DNA from: an uncultured Clostridia bacterium
GTDB lineage: Bacteria; Bacillota; Clostridia; TANB77; CAG-508
Length of the DNA stretch: 13,284 nucleotides
NCBI GenBank assembly: GCA_948857205.1
Contig: CAQPRV010000004.1
Coordinates: 1-13,284, forward strand
Reading direction: 5' to 3'
In this document: positions 6,462-13,101 of the stretch, piece after piece
Position numbering within the stretch: position 1 is the stretch's first letter
Layout of the letters: each line of letters starts with the position of its first letter
The notes under the pieces: model-generated
The model's input: only the letters and a program-made list of their open reading frames with translations
Told to the model about the DNA's origin: nothing
The model's database searches: none
Translations under genes and position numbers: made by a program

Positions 6462-7137
6462 TAACGGTTGTTCAAAAAAGTTTAAAATATTATGAATATG
6501 TTCCAAAAGTGGTCTATATAGGTTATTGAATAGAGATTTTATATTGTTTTGTGGTGTTCTTAAAATTATAGTTTTTTGAATAGTGTTTTAAATTGATATA
6601 TATGTGATTTTTTGTTGTTACTGTTGTTACTTCTGTTACTTAAATAATGAATTATATTAATATGTAAGAAAAAATTAATTGTAGATTAATTTCGTTATGA
6701 CTAGATATATAAGAGTTATATGGTTTTATATGTATTGGTTGGCTTTTGTAACTTGAATTGTGGTAATCTGTTGTTAAATGGTAATATTGGTGTGTTTGTT
6801 TTAGGTATTATGTTATAAATAGGACTACTGGTAGAATTGGTGTAACTTGTATTGTCTGTCTTGTATGGTATTATATGGTATGGTTTAAAAGATATACAGT
6901 TGAAATATTGTTTTATTGTGTGTTTGGTGGTATGGTTGGTGTTATGTGTTGTTGGTGGTAGGCTTGAAAATAAAAAAATTTAAAAGTAATGTGGGTTATC
7001 TAAAGTTTTAAAAAAATTTTATGAGAAAAGTATTGAAAAGATAACTCGGAGTAACTGGAAGAATAGAGATATTATAAAAAAATATTTATAACTATAATAC
7101 ATATTAATAAAAAATGGAATATAAAAAAGTGAAATTC
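6462..7137. other. Gene-free region with strong G/T strand skew
   Basis: No credible gene is present on either strand. From about 6590 to 6965 the plus strand is rich in G and T and almost devoid of C, with runs of GG doublets (6924-6961) and repeated TGTTGTTAC (6615-6645). A small perfect hairpin is at 6672-6692 (AAATTAAT/ATTAATTT). A minus-strand frame (about 6716-6980) is open but has no start codon or RBS. The skew, next to a resolvase gene on a Rep-carrying element, could mark a replication or transfer origin or single-strand-active DNA. No specific nick site is recognised. Confidence 0.5.
6975..7115 (+). repeat. Copy A of a ~140-bp diverged direct repeat
   Basis: It aligns with 10826-10968. 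Shared features in order are TTTAAAAGTA, a GGGTT/TCTAAA block, TTAAAAAA(A)TTTT, an A-rich part and an identical 18-mer TACATATTAATAAAAAAT (7098-7115 and 10951-10968). The start of the alignment is roughly three quarters identical by eye. Both copies are gene-free DNA upstream of a gene. A fragment-like third match lies near 7758-7790. Confidence 0.6.
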
Positions 7138-7166
7138 TATACATTTAAGAGAAAAAATGATATAAT
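7138..7166 (+). promoter_or_regulatory. Putative promoter of the gene at 7193
   Basis: A perfect TATAAT (7161-7166) with TATACA (7138-7143) 17 bp upstream. The -35 matches the consensus only moderately. The predicted start lies just before AAAGGAG (7177-7183). Confidence 0.5.
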
Positions 7167-7192
7167 ACATAAAGTTAAAGGAGTTGTAGAAG

Positions 7193-7765
7193 ATGTCAAA
7201 AGAATTAAAAGAAGAAAAATGGGAAAATTTTGTGTCAAGGAAAGAAGTAGAAGAAATATTTACAGCAGACGAACTAATAAATATAGAAACAATGGATGAT
7301 TTAAAAGACGCTTTAAATGATGAAGCAACTGAACTGGTTTATAAGGTAGCATTAAATAAGACATGGAAGAACGAATATTACAGAAATAAAGGAAAAAAGA
7401 AAAAAATAAACATATTATCAAATATAGAACAAATGAAAAGACATCTCCTTATTATAAAATTAGCTGGATGGATAAGGGACGACAACCAAACATTAAATAA
7501 TATAATAAATATACTTTCTAATATAGAAGCAGAAAATAAGTTTGAAAAAGAAAATGTGAATACAAAAATAACAGAACAAAATTATGAAAAATATATTAGT
7601 TGTAAAAATCAATTAATAGAGATAGAAGAATTATTAAAAAATGACGATATTGATGGATTTTGGGAAATAATATCAGAAGATCGTAATATATGTGATTTAA
7701 AAGGTTTAATTTCAATAATTAAAGAAAGAATAAAAAATTATAATAAGAAAAAACTAAAAATTTAA
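7193..7765 (+). CDS. Hypothetical helical protein
   Basis: A 190-aa, Lys/Glu/Asn-rich protein that I do not recognise. ATG 7193 has AAAGGAG 9 nt upstream. The visible character is mostly helical: an acidic N-terminal part (residues 1-50), a basic patch YYRNKGKKKKIN (about 62-73), an amphipathic central part and a basic C-terminal tail KERIKNYNKKKLKI. No signal peptide, membrane segment or known catalytic motif is seen. Its position between the G/T-skewed region and the replication-type genes, and the duplicated region upstream, suggest an accessory replication or regulatory role, but that is weak. A start at 7114 in another frame is a shadow. Confidence 0.65.
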   Translation: MSKELKEEKWENFVSRKEVEEIFTADELINIETMDDLKDALNDEATELVYKVALNKTWKNEYYRNKGKKKKINILSNIEQMKRHLLIIKLAGWIRDDNQTLNNIINILSNIEAENKFEKENVNTKITEQNYEKYISCKNQLIEIEELLKNDDIDGFWEIISEDRNICDLKGLISIIKERIKNYNKKKLKI

Positions 7766-7783
7766 AAAAATTTTAAAAAAGTA

Positions 7784-7812
7784 TTGACAAATGTATAGAA
7801 GTGTTATATATA
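7784..7812 (+). promoter_or_regulatory. Promoter of the structured leader
   Basis: A perfect TTGACA (7784-7789), a 17-bp spacer and TATATA (7807-7812), in a typical A-rich upstream context. The transcript would start near 7818, just before the pairing element at 7825. Confidence 0.75.
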
Positions 7813-7824
7813 TTAAATAACTTA

Positions 7825-7993
7825 ATAAGAGATTAATACGAACTAGGGGGGGTTCCTAGTTAACTTCTAACCGATAGTGTATATTAAAATATACCAGTGT
7901 GTACTACAGAAGAGTATTAAAGATTAGTCAAAATAGAAATATTTTGGTTTTCTTTAATATTCTTCTGTTTTTTTGTGCTTAAAAATCTCTTAT
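7825..7993 (+). promoter_or_regulatory. Long structured leader RNA, riboswitch-like
   Basis: ATAAGAGATT (7825-7834) pairs perfectly with AATCTCTTAT (7984-7993), closing a ~170-nt domain that ends just before the SD of the next gene. Inside are AACTAGG/CCTAGTT (7841-7861, G-rich loop), GTATAT-TAAA-ATATAC (7879-7894) and a strong terminator hairpin (7907-7974). CTTCT (7864-7868) can pair with AGAAG (7908-7912), the same bases the terminator needs, which is the logic of a switch. CTAGGG...GTTCC slightly recalls ykkC-type aptamers, but I cannot assign a class. Confidence 0.6.
7907..7974 (+). terminator. Intrinsic terminator inside the leader
   Basis: A 17-bp outer stem (7907-7923 with 7951-7967, one G-U pair), an inner CAAAATA/TATTTTG hairpin and a 7-T run (7968-7974). 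It sits 40 nt before the start of the next gene, so expression needs read-through. Confidence 0.88.
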
Positions 7994-8013
7994 ATGAAAG
8001 CGAGGTGAGAAAA

Positions 8014-8247
8014 ATGAAATTATTTTTACACGATGAAGTAAACGACATAATAATTCTTGTTAGAGATGATGTAAAGTATAGGATAGATTATGACCAAGAT
8101 GGAGAAATAGAAAACTTACAACTAAATCTTGGAAATGAAACGTATTTAGATATAAAGCAAACAGATGATGACGGAAACGAAATAAAATATTCTGTACTAG
8201 AACATTTTTCAAGTATATGTGAAAAAGTAGAAGAAAATCATAAGTAA
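8014..8247 (+). CDS. Small acidic hypothetical protein (77 aa)
   Basis: ATG 8014 is chosen because GAGGTGAG lies directly upstream; the frame opens earlier at GTG 7975, but that would run through the terminator tail and has no SD. The product is acidic and probably beta-rich: MKLFLHDEVNDIIILVRDD, then YRIDYDQDGEIENLQLNLG, YLDIKQTDDDGNE and a short C-terminal helix. It has no Cys pair, membrane segment or motif I recognise. It is flanked on both sides by highly structured untranslated regions, so its expression appears tightly controlled. The small acidic character would also fit a DNA mimic or inhibitor, but this is speculation. Confidence 0.65.
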   Translation: MKLFLHDEVNDIIILVRDDVKYRIDYDQDGEIENLQLNLGNETYLDIKQTDDDGNEIKYSVLEHFSSICEKVEENHK

Positions 8248-8275
8248 TTATATCTTATGGACAATTAAAAAAAAG

Positions 8276-8406
8276 TAAAGTAGAAAGTTTTATCCACCTT
8301 ACCTTATCGAGATTTAATTATATGTCCCCACGACAAAATTAAATTACTACTTTATTATAACACAAATTCGATAAAAAGGTGGAAAAATTTATTAATTGGA
8401 GGTGGA
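8276..8406 (+). promoter_or_regulatory. Pseudoknot-like structured leader before the first Toprim-like gene
   Basis: TCCACCTT (8293-8300) pairs with AAGGTGGA (8376-8383), and TTATCGA (8304-8310) with TCGATAA (8368-8374). Nested inside, ATTTAATT (8312-8319) pairs with AATTAAAT (8337-8344), with loop 8320-8336. TAAAGTAG (8276-8283) pairs with CTACTTTA (8347-8354), crossing the outer stem as a pseudoknot or alternative fold. TCCACC can also pair with the SD region GGTGGA (8401-8406). It may be a translation-level regulatory RNA or a cruciform origin-type DNA element. No class is assigned. Confidence 0.55.
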
Positions 8407-8410
8407 GAAG

Positions 8411-8941
8411 ATGAAATTGATATTACAAGAAGAAAGGTTTGATTTTTTAAAAGTTCTTACTGATAAGATAAAGGAACATACATATTTCGACAAATTTAAT
8501 AGAATAGCATTAGTAAGATATGAAATTTCTGATAATACTTTTTTCGATATTAACGGAAAGACTAAAAAACAACAAAAGCATTGTCCGGCACTTATATATA
8601 ATCTTCCTAGTGTATTGAAAAGTATTAAAGAAGATAAAAATCAACCTATTGTAATAGTAGAAAATGAAAAATTGGCTGATTACATTAATAAAAAATGTAA
8701 AAATGTTGTAGCTACTACGATTACAAATAATATTGACAGAGAAGATATATCAGAGAAAACATTAGAATTATTTAGAAATACAAATGTATATATCCTTTGT
8801 TATTATTCAGATGAACATAAGGAATTAAGGGACAAGTTGTCATTAGTTACTGATAAAGTAAAAATGATAAGTTGTAAAGATATTGATACAACAGAAGTAT
8901 CAAGAGAGATTAACAAAGTATTAAAAATATTAAATGATTAA
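8411..8941 (+). CDS. Toprim-like (primase-type) protein, degenerate
   Basis: A 176-aa protein matching the layout of phage/plasmid primase Toprim regions: an N-terminal RYEIS...FFDINGK part (36-50), PALIYNLPSVLKSI (59-72, equivalent to the usual YRLPEVL), IVIVENEKLADYI (80-92, equivalent to VEGEKDAD with the catalytic Glu kept at E84), NVVATT (98-103), then TNVYILCYYSDEHKELRDKL (124-143) where the metal-binding DxD and Gly are lost. Catalysis is therefore doubtful, and it may have become a binding or regulatory protein. The Zn-binding primase part and helicase domain normally on the same chain are missing. ATG 8411 follows GGAGGTGG (8398-8405). The next gene is a related paralogue. The assignment rests on pattern memory. 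Confidence 0.55.
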   Translation: MKLILQEERFDFLKVLTDKIKEHTYFDKFNRIALVRYEISDNTFFDINGKTKKQQKHCPALIYNLPSVLKSIKEDKNQPIVIVENEKLADYINKKCKNVVATTITNNIDREDISEKTLELFRNTNVYILCYYSDEHKELRDKLSLVTDKVKMISCKDIDTTEVSREINKVLKILND

Positions 8942-8957
8942 AAAGGAGAGAAAGAAA

Positions 8958-9800
8958 ATGAAAAAGTTTAAAAAAACTAATAACCAAAAAATTAATAAGA
9001 AACAAAAAGGTATTAACAAAAAACATACAAATTCAGAATTTTATAAAATTATAAGTAAAGAAAGTGAAGAAGAAACAAAAAGAAAAAAAGAAAAATATGA
9101 AAAACGAAACAACAGAGAAGAAAAAAATATATATACAGATAATGTAGGAGAAACAATATGTGTAAAAACACATGTGTTTAGCAAACCAGATAATGAAGAA
9201 GTATTAACTTATCTTGAAGTTTTTGAACCATATAAAAAGTTAAGTGATGAATATAAGAAAAAAACAAAAGATGTTAAAATTGATAGTGATATTCCAACTA
9301 TATTACCATTAACATATAACATAATTGAAGTTATAAAGGGAAAAGAGAAAAAGAGAGATATCATAATCACAGATACTGAAAATCTAGCGAATTATCTTTC
9401 AAAAAGTGGCTTAGTAGCAACAACATTTCTAAGTGGAACAGATGAGCCTATTGAAACAGAATATTTAAACATTTTTAGAGATACAAATTTAATTTTAATA
9501 GGTAACTTCTGTATAGAATTAAGAAAAAATCTAGAAAAAGTGGCTAATAAAGTTATTACAATAAATAGTAAAAAAGAATTCTATGAATTTTGTGAAGAAG
9601 TAATGTCTATCAAATCATATATAGAAAAAAGTATGTTGAAAAAATCTGATAATGAATTCCTTTTTGATGATTTACATCTATGTGTAGAGTTAAATAATTA
9701 TGACGAATATTTAGAAAAAATCAAACAAAAAGATACTTTACCAGATAAACTTCTTGAATTAGTATATGAAGAAATGAAAAATATAAATGTAAAGTGGTAA
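8958..9800 (+). CDS. Second degenerate Toprim-like protein with basic N-terminus
   Basis: A 280-aa protein that resembles the preceding gene over its middle: IPTILPLTYNIIEVIKG (112-128), DIIITDTENLANYL (134-147), GLVATT (151-156), a Y-L-x-x-F-x-x-TN segment (169-178) and NLEKVANKVITINSK (191-205). The catalytic Glu of Toprim is replaced (TDTEN) and the DxD is absent. The first ~55 residues are extremely Lys/Arg-rich and may bind nucleic acid. A C-terminal acidic extension (210-280) is unrecognised. ATG 8958 is chosen over 8934 because AAGGAG (8943-8948) precedes it by 9 nt; the genes are 16 nt apart and co-transcribed. A hairpin follows the stop. Confidence 0.6.
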   Translation: MKKFKKTNNQKINKKQKGINKKHTNSEFYKIISKESEEETKRKKEKYEKRNNREEKNIYTDNVGETICVKTHVFSKPDNEEVLTYLEVFEPYKKLSDEYKKKTKDVKIDSDIPTILPLTYNIIEVIKGKEKKRDIIITDTENLANYLSKSGLVATTFLSGTDEPIETEYLNIFRDTNLILIGNFCIELRKNLEKVANKVITINSKKEFYEFCEEVMSIKSYIEKSMLKKSDNEFLFDDLHLCVELNNYDEYLEKIKQKDTLPDKLLELVYEEMKNINVKW

Positions 9801-9810
9801 ATTACTAAAA

Positions 9811-9848
9811 GATACTACTAAATTGATAAAAGTTGATTTAGTAGTATC
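9811..9848 (+). terminator. Hairpin after the Toprim-like operon
   Basis: GATACTACTAAAT (9811-9823) and ATTTAGTAGTATC (9836-9848) form a perfect 13-bp stem with a 12-nt loop. Only a poor T-run follows, so termination may be partial, with read-through into the replication gene. It could also be a Rep-binding structure. Confidence 0.5.
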
Positions 9849-9876
9849 AGATTTATAAAAATTAGGAGTTGAGAAA

Positions 9877-10803
9877 ATGACAGACACAATTCACCTATTT
9901 ATGTATATTCCAATATGGTATATGAATTTAAGTAGTTTTATTCAATATAGTCCAACAGAATCATATTACAATTATAAAAATGGAATAAAGTTCACATATA
10001 ACTGTAAACATTATACTTTAACAATTACAACAACTGCTGAAGCTGTTTTAGGTAAAATTGATATAACACTTGGAGATTATACGGAATATATGGAAAAAAT
10101 AAAAAATATAGTAACCGAAGTAATTGGTAGAAATATAGAAGATAAAGAACTGATATTAAAAAGAATAGATTATAAAGTAGATATTGAGTTAACAGATACA
10201 GAAATGAAAATATTCAAACTGTTAAAGGATAAACACTATTCCAAATACAAATATATGTCCAGTAAAATTGAGTATGACACAAGTACCCACTTGAATAATA
10301 AAAGTGGTCAAACGAATATTAACAGTTATGACAAGTACGAAGAAAGTCAAGATATAAGATACTGGAATATTTGGAGAATTGAAGTTCAAGTAAAAAAGGC
10401 TAAATTAAGAAAAAATCTTATTCGTTATGGTATCGAAAGAACACTTGAGAATTATTGGAATATTGATAGTTTCAATGAAAATTATTTTGACTTTCTTCAA
10501 GATTACTTCTTTTTAGGGGATTATTATAGGTTAGATTTGGCAAAAGAACTGATAAGAAAAAGTCCATATAGTAAAACTGTAAAAGGAAATCTATGTAAGT
10601 TCGTAACTAGAATAAATAAGGTTGGTATGACTTGTACTAAAGAAAAATACGGTTACAACTATGTTACTATGAAAAAGTATATTGATTTATTAAATAATAT
10701 TGGAGTGAATCCAGTTACTATTAATAACGATAGTGAAGTTACTTTTATGGAAAATATGTTGAGTAAATCAAGAAAAATAGTAAACGAAAAATATTTTGTT
10801 TAG
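9877..10803 (+). CDS. Putative rolling-circle replication initiator (gene II/CRI-like)
   Basis: The 308-aa protein has features of plasmid/phage replication initiators of the gene II/X (Phage_CRI) or related Rep_trans type. These are the opening MTDTIHLFMYIP, LKRIDYKVDIEL (about 88-100), NINSYDKYEESQ (about 147-158, equivalent to the YDK-x-E box) and NIWRIEVQVKKAKLRKN (about 165-181). Such enzymes nick one strand at a double-strand origin through an active-site Tyr and start rolling-circle replication. I cannot pin down the catalytic Tyr or HUH motif by eye, so the family call is tentative. AGGAG upstream supports the ATG. The hairpin at 9811-9848 directly upstream could be regulatory or origin-related. 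Confidence 0.55.
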   Translation: MTDTIHLFMYIPIWYMNLSSFIQYSPTESYYNYKNGIKFTYNCKHYTLTITTTAEAVLGKIDITLGDYTEYMEKIKNIVTEVIGRNIEDKELILKRIDYKVDIELTDTEMKIFKLLKDKHYSKYKYMSSKIEYDTSTHLNNKSGQTNINSYDKYEESQDIRYWNIWRIEVQVKKAKLRKNLIRYGIERTLENYWNIDSFNENYFDFLQDYFFLGDYYRLDLAKELIRKSPYSKTVKGNLCKFVTRINKVGMTCTKEKYGYNYVTMKKYIDLLNNIGVNPVTINNDSEVTFMENMLSKSRKIVNEKYFV

Positions 10804-10825
10804 TGGCTTTAGAGTTACTGATTAT

Positions 10826-10968
10826 AAAAATTTTAAAAGTATTTTGGGGTTTCTAAACTGTTAAAAAATTTTTATAAAAAAGTGATAAAAGGTTATACAA
10901 AATAAAGGGAAAACATAAATAAAAATAAAAAATATTATTTAATACCTATATACATATTAATAAAAAAT
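10826..10968 (+). repeat. Copy B of the ~140-bp diverged direct repeat
   Basis: The partner of 6975-7115, including the identical 18-mer at 10951-10968. Together with the rest of 10804-11072 it is A-rich gene-free DNA. A 17-codon frame at 10995-11048 has only a poor SD and is not called. Confidence 0.6.
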
Positions 10969-11072
10969 AATATTAAAAAAAAAGAATTAACGAGATGACC
11001 AGTGATAATAAAAAAGACGAAATAAATATAATAATAGTGACAAAATAAGAAATGAAAAAATAAATGAATTTC

Positions 11073-11101
11073 TCGTTTCTTCTAACAAAAAGGAGAAACG
11101 A
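11073..11101 (+). promoter_or_regulatory. SD-sequestering hairpin before the small ORF
   Basis: TCGTTTCTTC (11073-11082) pairs with GGAGAAACGA (11092-11101) around a 9-nt loop, with one G-U pair. The GGAG Shine-Dalgarno of the gene at 11107 is wholly inside the stem, so translation from that start should be low unless the hairpin opens. Confidence 0.6.
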
Positions 11102-11106
11102 AAAAA

Positions 11107-11319
11107 ATGAAACAAAAAAATATAATATCATTAAGTGGTGTTAATCATAATAATATTAAATTAGGTGAGAATATTATGATTAACGAAAATAAAGAACAAG
11201 ATAAACAAGTTACAACTGAATATGGAACAGAAAATCTAAAGAATATTTTATCGGACTACCTAAGGCAGAAATTTGTTGAAATATTAGAAAAAGAACAAAA
11301 TAACAAAAAAGTTGAGTAG
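11107..11319 (+). CDS. Small ORF upstream of the large serine recombinase
   Basis: A 70-aa hydrophilic protein I do not recognise. The first start (ATG 11107) has its SD locked in a hairpin. A second in-frame ATG at 11176 has a free AGGTGAG (11163-11169) 6 nt upstream and would give a 47-aa protein starting MINENKEQDKQ. The C-terminal half (TTEYGTENLKNILSDYLRQK, then FVEILEKEQNNKK) looks like an amphipathic helix. Lying 88 nt before a recombinase gene, it may be a directionality factor or regulator, which is an inference from position only. CGGACTAC (11254-11261) and GTAGTCCG (11315-11322) form an inverted repeat across its end. Confidence 0.6.
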   Translation: MKQKNIISLSGVNHNNIKLGENIMINENKEQDKQVTTEYGTENLKNILSDYLRQKFVEILEKEQNNKKVE

Positions 11320-11378
11320 TCCGTTTAAGAATTAAAAAAATCAATTTATAATAATAACATATAAATGAATAAGGACCA

Positions 11379-11419
11379 CTCTCTATATCGAAAGGTAGGT
11401 GTAAAATATGTATAGAGAG
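11379..11419 (+). promoter_or_regulatory. Inverted repeat enclosing the recombinase RBS and start codon
   Basis: CTCTCTATA (11379-11387) and TATAGAGAG (11411-11419) are perfect inverted repeats. The SD-like AAAGGTAGG (11391-11399) and ATG 11408 lie in the loop. It could control translation, or be part of a recombinase binding/attachment site, since serine integrases often have att next to their gene. Confidence 0.5.
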
Positions 11420-12991
11420 AAAGCTTATCAAGTAGGTGTATATATAAGACTATCAAGAGACGATGGAGATGACAAAGAAAGTGAAAGTGTTGAAAACCAA
11501 AGAGACATTATAAATAATTACATTGAAGAACACGAAGATTTAGAATTTACAGATGAATATGTAGATGACGGATATACAGGTACAAATTTTGATAGACCAA
11601 GTTTCAAAAGACTTATAGAAGATGTCAATAAAGGGAAAATAAATTGTGTAATAACAAAAGACTTATCAAGATTTCGGAAGAGACCATATTGATACTGGTA
11701 ACTATTTAGAAAGATATTTTCCAAGTACCAATATAAGATATATTGCTATTGGAGACGGAGTAGATACTGGAACATCTGCTGGACTAAATTTTATGACATT
11801 TAAATTAAGTTTTAATGACTATTATTCACTTGATATATCTAATAAAATAAAGGCCGTAAAACATAGAAAACAAGAGAAAGGAGAATATCAAGCACCCTAT
11901 GCACCATTTGGATATAAAAAAGACCCTAATAATAAAAACCATCTAATTATAAATGAAGAAACTGCACCAATAGTTAGGAGAATTTTTGAACTTTATTTAA
12001 AAGGTGTAGGAACTCCTAAAATATCAAAAATTTTAAATGATGAAAATATTCCATCTCCTAGTAAATATCTTCCAACAGAAAGATACAAAAAATGTTCTCA
12101 TAAATGGAATAAAGGTGCAATATACAGAATACTAAAAGAAAATGTATATATTCGGTACGGTAGTAGGACATAAGAGATATAAAGTAAATCATAAAGTTAA
12201 AACTATGATAGATGTTCCAAAAAGTGAACAATATTTTGTGGAAGATAGACACGAGCCTATAATAGATAAAAAAGACTTTGAAGAAGTACAGAAAAAATTG
12301 GCAAATGGGAATTGTTGTAGAGAAAGAAAAAATCATAATCCTTTGAAAAAATTTGTATATTGTGGCTATTGTGGACGGAAAAGCAAGTTTAAAAACAGCT
12401 AAAAGAAAGGTAAAGTCTGGAGATATACATACACATCAATATTTTGTATGTGGTAAAAAAAGTGACGATTATCATAATTGTGAAAATGGAACTTTGACTT
12501 ATAGTATATTACTTCCACTAGTAAAAGAAGAAATAAAAAAAGAATGTTCTAAAATAATATTTTCAAAAGGAGATTTAACATCTATATACGAAGAAGCAAA
12601 AGACAGTTATAACAGTAAAAAAACAAGATTAACAAGAGAATTAGAAAAATTAGAAAATGAAGTACAAAAGATAGAAAAGCAACTTGAACAAGTATATTTA
12701 GATAAGATGGAAGGAATAATAAATGCAGAACACTTTTCAAAATTCTATAGTTTGTATCAAGAAAAGAAAGAAAAAAATTTACAACATATTAACGAATTAA
12801 AAAAAGAATTAGAAAAAGTCAATAAAGAAAAAGTTGTAGAATATAAATACATAAAAAAAATAGCTGAACAATGCTTGAATTTTGAAAATATAGAACAAAA
12901 TGAAGAATTATTAGGCAAGTTAATTGATAGAATAGAATATTTTAAAGGCAAACGAATAAAAATTAAATACAAATTTTTTGAAAGTATATAA
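11408..12991 (+). CDS. Large serine recombinase, frame interrupted three times at CGG
   Basis: Read through three single-base +1 shifts, this gives a full-length 526-aa large serine recombinase (integrase/transposase), a normal size for the family. The domains are a catalytic domain with VYIRLSRDDG (Ser16 nucleophile) and KDLSRFGRD (84-92); the recombinase domain with GTPKISKILNDENIPSPSKY and ILKENVYIG (to 249); a zinc ribbon with C318, C321, C347 and C357; and a coiled coil (about 390-470). The open stretches are 11408-11692, then the frame containing 11793-12173, then 12142-12402, then 12353-12991. The breaks fall at CGG codons 11675, 12153 and 12376, and removing one C at each restores conserved Gly residues (G90, G249, G323). 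Everything else is intact and conserved, so decay alone explains it poorly. It may be a recoded active gene, a pseudogene or an error-affected assembly. The RBS AAAGGTAGG precedes ATG 11408. Confidence 0.88.
11675..11677 (+). other. +1 frameshift site 1: in-frame CGG after TTT
   Basis: The zero frame reads AGA TTT CGG AAG and stops at TGA 11690. Dropping C11675 gives TTT GGA AGA GAC, restoring the family's SRxGRD motif. Phe-tRNA on TTT could slip +1 to TTC here. TTTGGA occurs without an extra C at about 11907 in the same gene. Confidence 0.8.
12153..12155 (+). other. +1 frameshift site 2: in-frame CGG after ATT
   Basis: The zero frame reads TAT ATT CGG TAC and stops at TAA 12171. Dropping C12153 gives TAT ATT GGT ACG GTA, restoring the conserved N-x-VYIG motif at the end of the recombinase domain. 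Confidence 0.8.
12376..12378 (+). other. +1 frameshift site 3: in-frame CGG after GGA
   Basis: The zero frame reads TGT GGA CGG AAA and stops at TAA 12400. Dropping C12376 gives TGT GGA GGA AAA GCA, restoring the zinc-ribbon motif CGYCGGK. Confidence 0.8.
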
Positions 12992-13008
12992 TAAAAAAAG
13001 TAAAGAAA

Positions 13009-13051
13009 AATATACTTGAAGTCTTAAATTATAAAAGGCTTTAAGTATATT
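13009..13051 (-). terminator. 17-bp hairpin after the recombinase
   Basis: AATATACTTGAAGTCTT (13009-13025) pairs with AAGGCTTTAAGTATATT (13035-13051), with two G-U pairs. There is no T-run on the plus strand; on the minus strand a T-rich run follows (13008-13001), so it works best as a terminator for transcription entering from the right. It may also be the end of the element. Confidence 0.5.
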
Positions 13052-13101
13052 AAATTAAAATAAGTAGTACAGAAAATACTATTTAAAAAATTATTTATAT
13101 A

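Noticed and set aside
6716..6980. Thr/Asn/Pro-rich open frame on the minus strand in the G/T-skewed region
   Set aside because: It has no start codon and no RBS; openness follows from the A/C-rich composition of that strand, where stop codons are rare.
6840..6980. Hydrophobic 43-codon plus-strand frame resembling a membrane peptide
   Set aside because: It has only TTG starts and no Shine-Dalgarno; hydrophobicity is expected from G/T-rich codons.
8290..8298. DnaA-box-like TTATCCACC
   Set aside because: It is a single near match, not clustered, and is better explained as an arm of the structured leader.
10995..11048. 17-codon ORF upstream of the small recombinase-linked gene
   Set aside because: The SD is poor and too close, and there is no terminator geometry as at 1133-1174; likely chance.
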